From the NCBI GenBank assembly GCA_963817335.1, contig CAWFNX010000005.1, positions 1,722,350 through 1,786,349 on the forward strand: a stretch of 64,000 nucleotides of DNA. The letters are read 5' to 3'. Shown here piece after piece: positions 40,029 to 49,148 of the stretch. Made by a program: the position numbers and the translations under genes. This stretch comes from AV40 sp963817335 (GTDB lineage Bacteria; Verrucomicrobiota; Verrucomicrobiia; Chthoniobacterales; UBA10450). Numbering within the stretch: position 1 is the stretch's first letter; every line of letters starts with the position of its first letter. Below the pieces are notes generated by a model that saw only the letters and a list, made by a program, of their open reading frames with translations, was not told where the DNA came from and did no database searches.

Positions 40029-41686
40029 TAGGCGTTCTAGCGAACGAGGCCGAATACTCAGTCATCGGCGAGTTCTTCGAGCTATTCAAAACTCCTTGGG
40101 AATTCTATCAGAGCAATTCGCACTACGATGTTCTGATTTGTTCGAATGGATCGTTCCGGAAGGGTTCCGCAGAACTCGTTTTAGTTTATGGGGCGGACCA
40201 ACCAACTTTTGATCAAGAAAATGGGATTGAACTACATTCACGATTTTCCGACACAGTCCTACTCTATAAAGGAGATCGAATTCCGATTTATCGAGACTGT
40301 GTCACGTTCAAGGGAAAAGGGGCGGGTGCCTTTGTTCATGAACCTACGGGTCAACCGGCCCTGCTGGAATTTGCTGCTCCCGGGCAGACTTTGGTTCGTA
40401 TTGGCTTCGATTTGTTCCAGGAGATCCGTCATTTACTGACACATGGTCAATCCGTGGCTTACGCTCAAATTCCGACGCTAGAGATGCACGTCGCGGCCCT
40501 CCGCGATCTAATTGTTAGTTATTCGATCCCTCTTGTTGAAATCCCGCCAGTCCCGCCTGGCTACAACTTCATTGTTTGCCTGACCCATGACGTCGATCAC
40601 GCTGGACTTCGAAATCACAAATGGGATCACACGATGTTTGGATTTCTCTATCGGGCTACCGTCGGTTCGTTAATCAATTTCTGTGTGGGCCGGAGATCGG
40701 TCCGGTATCTAGCTACCAACTGGACGGCGGCTTTTTCTCTACCTTTTGTCTACTTGGGCATTATCAAAGATTTTTGGAATCGATTCGATCGCTACATCGA
40801 TCTTGAGGCGGGCCTTAATTCGACGTTCTATGTTATACCGAAGAAGGGAGATCCTGGGCAGAACGCCGGCGGCGTCGCGCCAATGAGACGGGCCGCACGC
40901 TATGACGCTACAGAAATTAAGGGTCAGATCCAACGGCTGCTCTCTGCCGGACGGGAAATAGCTCTCCACGGGATTGATGCATGGCGCGACGTCGCTAAAG
41001 GCCGCGCCGAGCGCGAGACTATTCGGCAGCTGACCGGTGAATCGGAAACAGGAGTGCGGATGCATTGGCTTTTCTTCGACGAAAACTCGCCTGCTAAACT
41101 GGAGGAAGCGGGATTCTCCTACGATTCAACGGTTGGTTATAATGAAACGGTCGGTTTCCGGGCCGGCACAACCCAAGTCTTCAAACCGCTTGGCGCGGCT
41201 CGACTGCTGGAGTTACCAATGCACCTAATGGATACGGCGCTGTTTTATTCGGGATACATGAACTTATCTCCGAAACAAGGTATAGCTGTGGCCGGCGATT
41301 TGATAAACAAGGCCAGTCGCTTCGGCGGCGTCTTAACTATCAACTGGCATGACCGCAGTATCGCTCCGGAAAGATTATGGGGCGACGTCTACGTGAAATT
41401 ATTGGACGAGTTAAAGAAGAGAGAGCCGTGGTTCCCAACAGCCACTCAAGCGGTATCGTGGTTTAGGAAGCGCCGTTCCGCCAAAATCGAGAGTGTCACT
41501 CGCGATGGCAACACAATTCGCGTGAAGGTCTCAATGAGTGATAAAGAGGCCGCGTTGCCTGAATTGAGAATCAGGGTCAACAAACCTTTGCCCAATCAGC
41601 CGTATTTTTCCGGACGCGAGTATCCGTGCTCGGATTTCGCTGAGGTAAACCTGAATCATTCCGAAGAACTTGTGATCGCGATCTAG
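40025..41686 (+). CDS. Polysaccharide deacetylase-like protein with extra N- and C-terminal domains
   Basis: About 553 residues; ATG 40025 overlaps the previous stop (ATGA) and is preferred over 39989. Residues 1-175 are unrecognised. The NodB-like domain begins at FIVCLTHDVDHAG (metal-binding DVDH at about 185) and shows REIALHGIDAWRD (about 308) and TINWHDRS near 440 as the catalytic His/Asp region. The last ~80 residues form a small beta domain. The HDVDHAG version is typical of EPS-associated deacetylases. Cytoplasmic by appearance, since no signal peptide is visible. Confidence 0.85.
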   Translation: MIGVLANEAEYSVIGEFFELFKTPWEFYQSNSHYDVLICSNGSFRKGSAELVLVYGADQPTFDQENGIELHSRFSDTVLLYKGDRIPIYRDCVTFKGKGAGAFVHEPTGQPALLEFAAPGQTLVRIGFDLFQEIRHLLTHGQSVAYAQIPTLEMHVAALRDLIVSYSIPLVEIPPVPPGYNFIVCLTHDVDHAGLRNHKWDHTMFGFLYRATVGSLINFCVGRRSVRYLATNWTAAFSLPFVYLGIIKDFWNRFDRYIDLEAGLNSTFYVIPKKGDPGQNAGGVAPMRRAARYDATEIKGQIQRLLSAGREIALHGIDAWRDVAKGRAERETIRQLTGESETGVRMHWLFFDENSPAKLEEAGFSYDSTVGYNETVGFRAGTTQVFKPLGAARLLELPMHLMDTALFYSGYMNLSPKQGIAVAGDLINKASRFGGVLTINWHDRSIAPERLWGDVYVKLLDELKKREPWFPTATQAVSWFRKRRSAKIESVTRDGNTIRVKVSMSDKEAALPELRIRVNKPLPNQPYFSGREYPCSDFAEVNLNHSEELVIAI

Positions 41687-41704
41687 CGTCAGGTTAGTTT
41701 GATT

Positions 41705-42724
41705 ATGGACAAGACGTTGGTATTGGCACAATTCGGCTGCGGTTACTGGGGCCCGAATCTGCTCCGGAATTTTTCTGCGTTGCCAAATTGCTCGATGAAA
41801 TACGTCGTCGATAAGAGCCCAGAACGAAGGGCCTTTGTTGAGAGAAACTTCCCGCGTACGCGAGCGGTTGAGTCAAGTAAAGAGGTTTTGGATGATCCTG
41901 AAATCGATGGAGTAATCATCGCGACTCCAGCTGAAACTCACTTTAGCTTGGCCAAACAGGTGCTGGATGCCGGCAAACACGTTTTTGTCGAGAAGCCGTT
42001 GGCCACCAAGGCGACCGAAGTGGATGAACTGGGCAAATGCGCCGCCGAACGAAGCCTCGTTATCATGGCCGGACACACTTTCATCTACAACGCTGCCGTC
42101 CGTTATGTAAAAGAGTTGATCGATGAAGGTAAATTAGGAGAAATCCGCTACATCTACAGCCAGCGACTCAACCTGGGTCGTATCCGCGCCGATATCGATG
42201 CGCTGTGGAACTTCGCCCCGCATGATATCAGCATTATCCAATACTGGCTTGGAAATCCCGAGCCGCTTTCCGTTTCCAGGCAAGGCATGGCTTATATGCA
42301 GGAGGGAATCGATGACGTTGTTTTTCTTAACCTTGCCTATCCCGGAAAGATCATTGCCAACATTCACGTCAGCTGGCTCGATCCGCAGAAGGTCCGCAAA
42401 ATGATCATCGTCGGCTCGCGCAAAATGGTAATCTATGACGACATTGCGGAAAACAAGATCGCTATCTATGACAAAGGCATCGATCGTAAAGCTGTCCTGG
42501 GTCAAAATATGGATTTTGATCATCCACAGCGTCTGCAATTCAATTATCGCAGCGGCGACATTCTCTACCCGGAAGTTAAATTCACCGAACCGCTTCGAGT
42601 AGAAGCTGAACATTTCCGCGACTGCATTCTCAATTCAGAGGCGCCTGTCACCGGATTGAGCCATGCGCGAACCGTCGTCTCAATCCTTGAGCGCGCGCGC
42701 CCCTTTAGCTTGAACGGGCAGTGA
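41705..42724 (+). CDS. Gfo/Idh/MocA-family UDP-sugar dehydrogenase, copy 2 (WbpB/WlbA-like)
   Basis: 339 residues from ATG 41705. Rossmann motif GCGYWGPNLLRNF, family motif EKPLATKATE (about 94), GHTFIYNAAVRYVKEL, and W.FAPHDISI. Closely parallel to copy 1 at 30474. Here the next two genes are a hexapeptide acyltransferase and a DegT aminotransferase, completing a WbpB/WbpE/WbpD-type set for a 2,3-diacetamido-uronic acid (known pathway; substrate here inferred). The stop overlaps the next GTG start. Confidence 0.9.
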   Translation: MDKTLVLAQFGCGYWGPNLLRNFSALPNCSMKYVVDKSPERRAFVERNFPRTRAVESSKEVLDDPEIDGVIIATPAETHFSLAKQVLDAGKHVFVEKPLATKATEVDELGKCAAERSLVIMAGHTFIYNAAVRYVKELIDEGKLGEIRYIYSQRLNLGRIRADIDALWNFAPHDISIIQYWLGNPEPLSVSRQGMAYMQEGIDDVVFLNLAYPGKIIANIHVSWLDPQKVRKMIIVGSRKMVIYDDIAENKIAIYDKGIDRKAVLGQNMDFDHPQRLQFNYRSGDILYPEVKFTEPLRVEAEHFRDCILNSEAPVTGLSHARTVVSILERARPFSLNGQ

Positions 42725-43218
42725 TTTTAAGTCAGAAAGGCTTTCATCCAAAGGTTGTGACATCCCCGAAACTTCGAAAGGTCGGAATTGTCGATGTTAA
42801 GTTCGGCGAAAACGTCACGGTGGTAGAGCCGGTCAATCTCTATGGGTGTAGCATTGGAGATGAAACTTTTATCGGGCCCTTTGTTGAGATACAAAAAAGC
42901 GCGAATATCGGTCGGCGGTGCCGCGTTCAGTCCCACGCATTTATCTGCGAACTGGTGACTATTGGCGACGATTGCTTCGTTTCGCATGGCGCTATGTTCA
43001 TCAACGATACCTTCAATAGCGGAGGCCCGGCCGGCAAACCTGAGCTTTGGCGCTCTACGATAATCGGCAATCGTGTAAGTATCGGAACCAACGCAACTAT
43101 CCTTCCAGTAAAAATCTGTGACGACGTAGTTATTGGAGCCGGCGCCGTTGTAACTAAAGATATCACTGAATCCGGTGTCTACGCCGGCAACCCAGCTCGC
43201 CTTCTTCGGCGTTTTTGA
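42721..43218 (+). CDS. Left-handed beta-helix N-acetyltransferase (WbpD-like)
   Basis: 165 residues, GTG start overlapping the previous stop by 4 nt. Hexapeptide repeats run throughout (IGDETF, IGPFVE, IGRRCR, IGDDCF, IGNRVS, IGTNAT, VVIGAGAVVTKDI). An internal loop with NDTFNSGGPAGKPELW and the end VYAGNPARLLRRF are as in WbpD/WlbB acetyltransferases, which acetylate the 3-amino group of the UDP-sugar. It sits between dehydrogenase copy 2 and aminotransferase copy 2. Confidence 0.9.
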   Translation: MILSQKGFHPKVVTSPKLRKVGIVDVKFGENVTVVEPVNLYGCSIGDETFIGPFVEIQKSANIGRRCRVQSHAFICELVTIGDDCFVSHGAMFINDTFNSGGPAGKPELWRSTIIGNRVSIGTNATILPVKICDDVVIGAGAVVTKDITESGVYAGNPARLLRRF

Positions 43219-43255
43219 CTCTGACCTCTGACTTCCGACTGCTGACTTCCAGTCC
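43216..43255. repeat. CTCTGAC/TCTGACT period-7 array
   Basis: TCTGACC, TCTGACT, TCCGACT, GCTGACT in register fill the 37-nt gap between two operon genes, and also supply the stop of the acetyltransferase. Related units (complementary TCAGAGG type) appear at 52851-52892. Confidence 0.75.
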
Positions 43256-44431
43256 ATGAAGATCCCGTTCGTCGATCTGCACGCTCAATATCTGAGCATT
43301 AAGCCGGAAATCGATGCCGCGATTAGCGATGTGATCGCTCAGTCGGCATTCATCCGAGGAGCGCATGTCGATACGTTTGAAGAGAACTGGGCAACGACGC
43401 TCGGTGTAAAACATTGCGTTTCCTGTGCTAACGGGACGGATGCGCTTTACATCGCCATGCGCGCTCTGCGCGTAAAACCGGGCGACGAAGTTATCACCAG
43501 CGCTCATTCCTGGATCGCGTCCTCGGAAACAATTACGCAAGCTGGCGGCCGAGTTGTCTTTTGCGATACGGATTACGACACCTTCACGATCGATCCCGCG
43601 TTAATTGAAGCCAAGATTACTTCGGCAACCGTCGGCATCATCCCGGTTCATCTCTACGGGCAGCCGGCCGATATGAGAGCAATCATGGCGATTGCGCGAA
43701 AGCATAATCTTTGGGTGATTGAAGATTGCGCCCAAGCCCACCTGGCCCGGTGCAATGGGCAACTTGCCGGAACCTTTGGCGACATTGCTACGTTTTCTTT
43801 TTATCCTGGAAAAAACCTGGGGGCCTACGGTGATGCCGGATGTATCGTGACTAACAATGACGATCTTGCCGAGTGGATGACGATCTTTGCCCGCCATGGC
43901 GGCAAAGGCGAGCACGTGATGGAGGGGATCAATAGCCGGATGGATGGGCTGCAAGGGGCAATTCTAAACGCGAAATTGCCGCATTTGCCCGCTTGGACCG
44001 AGGCTCGTCGTCGTGTTGCCGCACGTTACAACGAGCTTCTTGATGGTATCGGTGATATTGTTACCCCGAAAGTAGCGCCCAATCGTGATCATGTTTACCA
44101 CCTGTACGTCATTCGTACCGAAAAGCGGGACGAATTAAGGAAACGCCTTAGTGATGCAGGAATTTCGACGGTTATTAACTATCCCAAGGCGTTGCCATTT
44201 TATCCGGCCTACGCCTACCTCGGCCACGTCCCGGAAGATTTCCCAGTGGCTTATGCCAATCAATCCCGGATCCTATCGCTACCGATCTATCCGGAAATAA
44301 CGGACGAGATGATTAGGTGGGTTGTAGATAAGATTGAAGTGTTTTCCGGAGGAGAGCGAACTCATGAGCCGCGGCGGTTCCGAGTGCCGTTCAATCTCTT
44401 CTCGGATAAGGCGAAGCGAGCGGTCGAATAA
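43256..44431 (+). CDS. DegT/DnrJ/EryC1/StrS aminotransferase, copy 2 (WbpE-like)
   Basis: 391 residues. SCANGTDALYIAM (about 60-72), EDCAQAHLA (about 157-165), and FSFYPGKNLGAYGDAG with Lys186 as the PLP-binding residue. Makes the 3-amino sugar from the product of dehydrogenase copy 2. It carries a basic C-terminal extension of about 25 residues not present in copy 1. Preceded by a period-7 array rather than an ordinary spacer. Confidence 0.93.
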   Translation: MKIPFVDLHAQYLSIKPEIDAAISDVIAQSAFIRGAHVDTFEENWATTLGVKHCVSCANGTDALYIAMRALRVKPGDEVITSAHSWIASSETITQAGGRVVFCDTDYDTFTIDPALIEAKITSATVGIIPVHLYGQPADMRAIMAIARKHNLWVIEDCAQAHLARCNGQLAGTFGDIATFSFYPGKNLGAYGDAGCIVTNNDDLAEWMTIFARHGGKGEHVMEGINSRMDGLQGAILNAKLPHLPAWTEARRRVAARYNELLDGIGDIVTPKVAPNRDHVYHLYVIRTEKRDELRKRLSDAGISTVINYPKALPFYPAYAYLGHVPEDFPVAYANQSRILSLPIYPEITDEMIRWVVDKIEVFSGGERTHEPRRFRVPFNLFSDKAKRAVE

Positions 44432-44462
44432 CTCACGGTTTCACAAACGTAAATAGCAATCA

Positions 44463-45407
44463 GTGAACAGGGATTCCCTAAAGTACGTTCTCATCACGCC
44501 GGCGCGAAACGAGCAGGCTTTCATCGAGCTCACGATTCAATCGGTGATTCAACAGACGGTCCGCCCACGGAAATGGCTCATCGTTAGTGATGGCTCGAGG
44601 GACCGCACTGATGAAATCGTTAGCCATTATGCCGCGGAGCACGATTGGATCGAGTTACTCAAAATGCCGGAGCGCACCGAACGAGATTTCGCAGGTAAAG
44701 CGGATTGCATAAACACCGGCTACGCGAAATTGGAACGTCTGGAGTTCGATATTATTGGCAGCTTGGATGCGGATATCTCCTTCGCGAAAGATTATTTTGA
44801 ATTTCTCCTCGAGAAGTTTGCCGAAGATCCTCAGTTAGGGATCGGGGGTACGCCTTTCAGCGAAGGAGGCGCGACCTACGACTACCGGTTTAGCAGCACT
44901 GATCATGTTTCGGGAGCGTGCCAATTGTTTCGCCGCGAATGCTTTGAAACCATCGGGGGATATGTTCCGGTAAAAGGCGGTGGGATTGATGTGATTGCCG
45001 TTCTAACGGCTCGATTAAAAGGATGGCGCACCCGCACGTTCACGGAGAAAACTTGCGAGCACCACAGGCTAATGGGCTCTGCCAAACACAAAGACAGAGT
45101 GGTCGCCTGCTTTAAACTCGGCGAGAAGGATTACAACCTCGGGTTTCACCCTCTGTGGGAAGTTTTTCGGTCGATTTATCAGACGACCAAGCCTCCCTAC
45201 CTTACGGGGGGCTGCGCCGTTTTTCTGGGATACTTTTCCGCCACCCTTCGCAAAGTAAGACGACCCATCACCAATGAGATTATGAGATTCCAAAGGCGGG
45301 ATCAAATTCGGCGGTTACTGCGTTTTTTTGCTGGAGGCGCTCGGAAAGCTTCGAGGCGCACCCTGACGACAATGGAGGTCCAAGGCTCTTCAACAGCGCA
45401 GTCATGA
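44463..45407 (+). CDS. GT2 family glycosyltransferase
   Basis: 314 residues, GTG start. GT-A fold: ITPARNEQAFIELTIQSVIQ (about 11-30), VSDGSRDRT (about 41-49), the metal-binding DxD as GSLDADISF (about 97-105), and an acceptor region beginning GACQLFRRECFETIGGY. No transmembrane helices except weak ones near the C-terminus (about 245-265). Adds a sugar to the growing repeat unit on the cytoplasmic side. The stop overlaps the next start (ATGA). Confidence 0.9.
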   Translation: MNRDSLKYVLITPARNEQAFIELTIQSVIQQTVRPRKWLIVSDGSRDRTDEIVSHYAAEHDWIELLKMPERTERDFAGKADCINTGYAKLERLEFDIIGSLDADISFAKDYFEFLLEKFAEDPQLGIGGTPFSEGGATYDYRFSSTDHVSGACQLFRRECFETIGGYVPVKGGGIDVIAVLTARLKGWRTRTFTEKTCEHHRLMGSAKHKDRVVACFKLGEKDYNLGFHPLWEVFRSIYQTTKPPYLTGGCAVFLGYFSATLRKVRRPITNEIMRFQRRDQIRRLLRFFAGGARKASRRTLTTMEVQGSSTAQS

Positions 45408-46465
45408 AACGAGAAATGATCATTGGACCTGATAGTCCGGTTCTAGTGACTGGAGCTTCTGGGTTTATTGGAAGCAAGGTCGTTAAAGCGCTTCTCGACC
45501 GCCAATTTCGGGAAGTTCGCGTTTTAGTGAGACCTTCGAGTGACCTTCGCCCCCTGGAGGGGATTCTTCAAAATCACGAGCTAGCGAGTAATCTTCGGGT
45601 CCTGAAAGGAAATTTACTTTCGCAGGAGGATTGTCTGTCCGCTACAAAGGATATTGCCGTCATTTTTCACCTCGCTGCCGGCACGGGGCAAAAATCGTTC
45701 CCGGATGCGTTCATGGGATCAGTTGTAACGACTCGCAACCTGCTCGAGGCATGCCTGTTGAATAGGAAACTGAAACGCTTTGTGAACGTAAGCTCGTTAG
45801 CGGTTTATTCGAATCGAAATGGACCGAATGAGGGAGTCTTGGATGAATCGTGTCCGTTGGAAGAAAATCCGCATCTCCGTGGCGAGGCATATTGTTACGC
45901 CAAGTCACGACAGGATGAGCTTGTTCAGCAATACGGGAGGAAAAATGAAATCCCGTACGTTTTGGTTCGACCAGGGGTTGTTTACGGACCGGGGAAAACC
46001 TCAATCAATGGTCGCGTGGGCATCGGGACTTTTGGAGTATTTCTTCATCTGGGAGGACGCAACGCCGTCCCGCTGACGTTCGTCGATAATTGCGCGGACG
46101 CAATTGTGCTTTCGGGATTGGTAAGTGGAATTGACGGTGAAATCTTTAATGTTATTGACGATCACTTACCCACCAGCGCAGAGTTCCTACGGTTATACAA
46201 AGCTCATGTCAGGCACTTCCAATCGATCTCAATTCCCCGACCACTAAGTTATCTGCTTTGTTCGTTGTGGGAAAAATACGCCGTCTGGTCGAAAGGCCAG
46301 CTTCCACCTGCATTCAATCGGCGAGCCTGGCATGCCTACTGGAAGGGAAGTAATTACACCAACCGTAAACTAAAAACGCTTCTGGGCTGGCAGCAAAAAG
46401 TGGCTACCTCCGATGGGTTGAATCAATTCTTCGAAAGCTGCCGCGAGCAAACTTGCCATGCTTAA
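45404..46465 (+). CDS. NAD-dependent epimerase/dehydratase (extended SDR)
   Basis: 353 residues. GASGFIGSKVVKALL (about 18-32), NVSSLAVYSN (catalytic Ser), YCYAKSRQDELV (catalytic Tyr-x-x-x-Lys at about 164-168) and RPGVVYGPGK. General match to the 3-beta-HSD/dihydroflavonol-reductase branch of extended SDRs often seen in glycan loci; the exact nucleotide sugar is not clear. It overlaps both neighbours, including the next gene by 8 nt. Confidence 0.88.
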   Translation: MKREMIIGPDSPVLVTGASGFIGSKVVKALLDRQFREVRVLVRPSSDLRPLEGILQNHELASNLRVLKGNLLSQEDCLSATKDIAVIFHLAAGTGQKSFPDAFMGSVVTTRNLLEACLLNRKLKRFVNVSSLAVYSNRNGPNEGVLDESCPLEENPHLRGEAYCYAKSRQDELVQQYGRKNEIPYVLVRPGVVYGPGKTSINGRVGIGTFGVFLHLGGRNAVPLTFVDNCADAIVLSGLVSGIDGEIFNVIDDHLPTSAEFLRLYKAHVRHFQSISIPRPLSYLLCSLWEKYAVWSKGQLPPAFNRRAWHAYWKGSNYTNRKLKTLLGWQQKVATSDGLNQFFESCREQTCHA

Positions 46466-47621
46466 AGTTGCGATCATTGGCTGCGGCAAAATCGCGGATG
46501 CGCATGCCGAGCAGTTACAGCATGTTCAGGGCTGCCAAATGGTTGGAGTTTGCGATCAGGAGGAGCTGATGGCCAAACAGCTCTATGAGCGCTTTCCTGT
46601 TAAAGCCTTTTTTAGTAATGCTGAGGAGCTGCTAACAAAGGCGCGACCTGATGTCGTTCACATCACTACGCCTCCGCAAAGCCACTTCCAACTGGGCCAG
46701 CTTTGTCTCGAACACGGCTGTCACATCTACGTTGAAAAGCCATTTACAGTTAACGCCACGGAAGCACGGGAACTTGTCCGGCTCGCTGAAAAGAGAAAGC
46801 TAAAGCTGACCGTTGGCAATGATCCTCTCTTTACCCCAGCGGCCCAATATTTTCGGCGGCTTGTCCAGGATGGCTATCTCGGGGGCGATCCTGTCCACCT
46901 GGAGAGTTACTATTGCTATGAGCTGGAAGATGCTTATGCGCGGGCGCTGTTGGGCGATCGGCGCCACTGGGTCCGTACTTTACCCGGGAAGCTCTTGCAT
47001 AATATCATTAGCCACGGCGTAGTGAGAATCGCAGAATTCGTTCGGTCCGATCGGCCAAAGCTTCTCGCCTACGGATCGACCAGCCCAACTCTTCGAAAGC
47101 TAGGCGAGCGTGAGATCATTGACGAGTTACGTGTCATCCTGGCCGACGACGATCGCCTGACTGCGTATTTTACGTTCTCATCGCAAATGCGTCCGTCGCT
47201 ACATCAGTTTAGAATCTATGGTCCTCAAAACGCGCTTATGCTCGATGATGACCAGCAATGCGTTATCAAGTTGCGAGGCCGGAGATATAAAAGTTATGCC
47301 GAGAAATTTATTCCACCGGTTGGTTATGCGAGGCAATATCTCTCCAATTTTGCTCGCAGCCTCAATCTTTTCTTGAGACGGGATTTTCACATGAAAGCCG
47401 GGTTGAGAAATCTGATCAACGAATTTTATAACTCAATCGCTAACGATCGGGCCGTGCCGATCTCGTACCGGGATATCGTCCTCACCTGCCAGATAATGGA
47501 TGATATATTCCAGCAGTTGCCGTCAGCATCTCTTAAGGCTGACTTTGAGTCCCTAGGTTGCAGTAATCATCCTGTCGCGCGCGGAACTGCCAATAAGAAA
47601 GAATTAGCTATCCAGAGCTAA
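46458..47621 (+). CDS. Gfo/Idh/MocA-family oxidoreductase, divergent third copy
   Basis: 387 residues. Rossmann start IIGCGKIADAHAEQL (about 6-20), EKPFTVNATEARELV (about 95-109) and a longer C-terminal part than copies 1 and 2, with LLHNIISHGVVRIAEFV and a basic region near 300-320. It is not closely similar to the other two copies, so a different substrate is likely. Overlaps the SDR gene by 8 nt. Confidence 0.85.
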   Translation: MLKVAIIGCGKIADAHAEQLQHVQGCQMVGVCDQEELMAKQLYERFPVKAFFSNAEELLTKARPDVVHITTPPQSHFQLGQLCLEHGCHIYVEKPFTVNATEARELVRLAEKRKLKLTVGNDPLFTPAAQYFRRLVQDGYLGGDPVHLESYYCYELEDAYARALLGDRRHWVRTLPGKLLHNIISHGVVRIAEFVRSDRPKLLAYGSTSPTLRKLGEREIIDELRVILADDDRLTAYFTFSSQMRPSLHQFRIYGPQNALMLDDDQQCVIKLRGRRYKSYAEKFIPPVGYARQYLSNFARSLNLFLRRDFHMKAGLRNLINEFYNSIANDRAVPISYRDIVLTCQIMDDIFQQLPSASLKADFESLGCSNHPVARGTANKKELAIQS

Positions 47622-47622
47622 A

Positions 47623-49044
47623 ATGCCTCCTCCTCTAGCAGCCTGCATATTTGTTGCCTTCATTCTGTGGGCTCTTCGCAACTATTCGAAGAGAGAAGGT
47701 GCCCCGTTGTCTCCGACCCTATGGGTGCCTTTGATTTGGATCATGATTAATTCCTCACGTCCGTTAGCCTACTGGTTTGTAAGCGGAACTGCGGCAGCCG
47801 AAGCGCGCGATCCCTCCGAAGGCAGTTTTATCGATCGAAATGTGTATCTGGCCCTGATGGCGATTGGGGTTGTTATTCTTTGCCGAAGAAAACAGATTGA
47901 TTGGACAAATGTTTTCTCGGGCACCCGATGGCTATGGATCCTGTATGGATACCTCTTACTTAGCGTGGTCTGGGCTCCCGACATCTTTGTTTCGTTCAAG
48001 AGATGGTTCAAAGATGTCGGGGATATCGTCATGGTTCTGGTCATCTTAACCGAGCAAGATCCAGTTGAGGCCATTCGCGGGATTTTTCTTCGGTGCGCTT
48101 ATGTGTTTATCCCACTATCTATTCTTTTCTTTAAGTACTATCCCACCATTGGGAGGTACGAGCATAGATGGACCTATACTCAGGGTATTTCTGGAATCAC
48201 TCTCAACAAAAACGAACTCGGCTTGTTGGCGATGTTGAGCGGGATATTTCTGCTCTGGCACATGGTCGATGTCTACAAAGTCGCGGACGTCTGTAAACGC
48301 TTTGGCAAAAAGCTCGCATTACGTCCCCTGGTGCCCGACTTGTTGGTTTTCATGATGTGCTTGTGGATCCTCTGGACGGCGCAAAGCGCGACCGCCACTT
48401 CTTGTTTCATTATTGGGACGGCAAGCTTCTTCGCGGCGCGATTCCGATTGATCGAAAGGAATTTCGGGAAGGTTGGCTGGTATTTGTTTGGCGCAGTCGC
48501 AGTGATGTTGACGATGACCATGAGCCCTAGTTTTCGCGAGGTAGTAACCGGAATGTTAGGTCGGAACGCGACCCTGACGGAGAGAACTGAAATCTGGGAG
48601 AAAGCGCTCCAACTGGGTACCAATCCGTTGGTCGGAGCCGGATTTTCGAGCGTTTGGCTAACCCAGAAAGGGGCGGGTTTGGTTTGGGAGTGGGGGGGGC
48701 TTGCCCATTCACACAATGGATACCTCGAGACGTACTTGAATAGCGGCTGGATTGGGGTTTGTCTCTTGTTCGCTGCCCTTTTCACTGCCGGTCGGAATGC
48801 GACCAGGCACTTGAAAAGCGGCACTGTCTGTGGACGGCTTTTCATTGCCCTGTTTTTGAGTGGCCTTTTTTATAATTATTCTGAAGTGACATTCTTTCGA
48901 TCAAACACGATGGGCCTACTTCTATGGCTCTTGGCTCTCTCCTATGGGTTACTCGCCAATGGAGCAGTTTACGCGAACGAATATCGCGACGGAGAGGTTC
49001 TTGTCAGTTCGGGCGCTGAACTAGAAATGTCGGGCACCGAATGA
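47623..49044 (+). CDS. O-antigen ligase/polymerase (Wzy/WaaL-like) membrane protein
   Basis: 473 residues with about 10-12 hydrophobic segments. The large extracytoplasmic loop carries RTEIWEKALQLGTNPLVGAG and HSHNGYLETYLNSGWIG (about 350-385). This 'H.HN.YLE...N.G..G' signature is diagnostic of the O-antigen ligase (Wzy_C) family. Likely polymerises repeat units at the periplasmic face, working with the Wzz-like copolymerase at 33913. It lies 1 nt after the previous stop and overlaps the next gene by 4 nt. Confidence 0.9.
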   Translation: MPPPLAACIFVAFILWALRNYSKREGAPLSPTLWVPLIWIMINSSRPLAYWFVSGTAAAEARDPSEGSFIDRNVYLALMAIGVVILCRRKQIDWTNVFSGTRWLWILYGYLLLSVVWAPDIFVSFKRWFKDVGDIVMVLVILTEQDPVEAIRGIFLRCAYVFIPLSILFFKYYPTIGRYEHRWTYTQGISGITLNKNELGLLAMLSGIFLLWHMVDVYKVADVCKRFGKKLALRPLVPDLLVFMMCLWILWTAQSATATSCFIIGTASFFAARFRLIERNFGKVGWYLFGAVAVMLTMTMSPSFREVVTGMLGRNATLTERTEIWEKALQLGTNPLVGAGFSSVWLTQKGAGLVWEWGGLAHSHNGYLETYLNSGWIGVCLLFAALFTAGRNATRHLKSGTVCGRLFIALFLSGLFYNYSEVTFFRSNTMGLLLWLLALSYGLLANGAVYANEYRDGEVLVSSGAELEMSGTE

Positions 49045-49148
49045 ACTGGCCGTTGCTGAAAGCAAGGCCTGTTCCGCCCCCTTTCCGATCAATTCCGTGG
49101 CGTCCGGGCATACAAGTTGCTAGCAATTCTGGGAATTATTGTCCTTTT

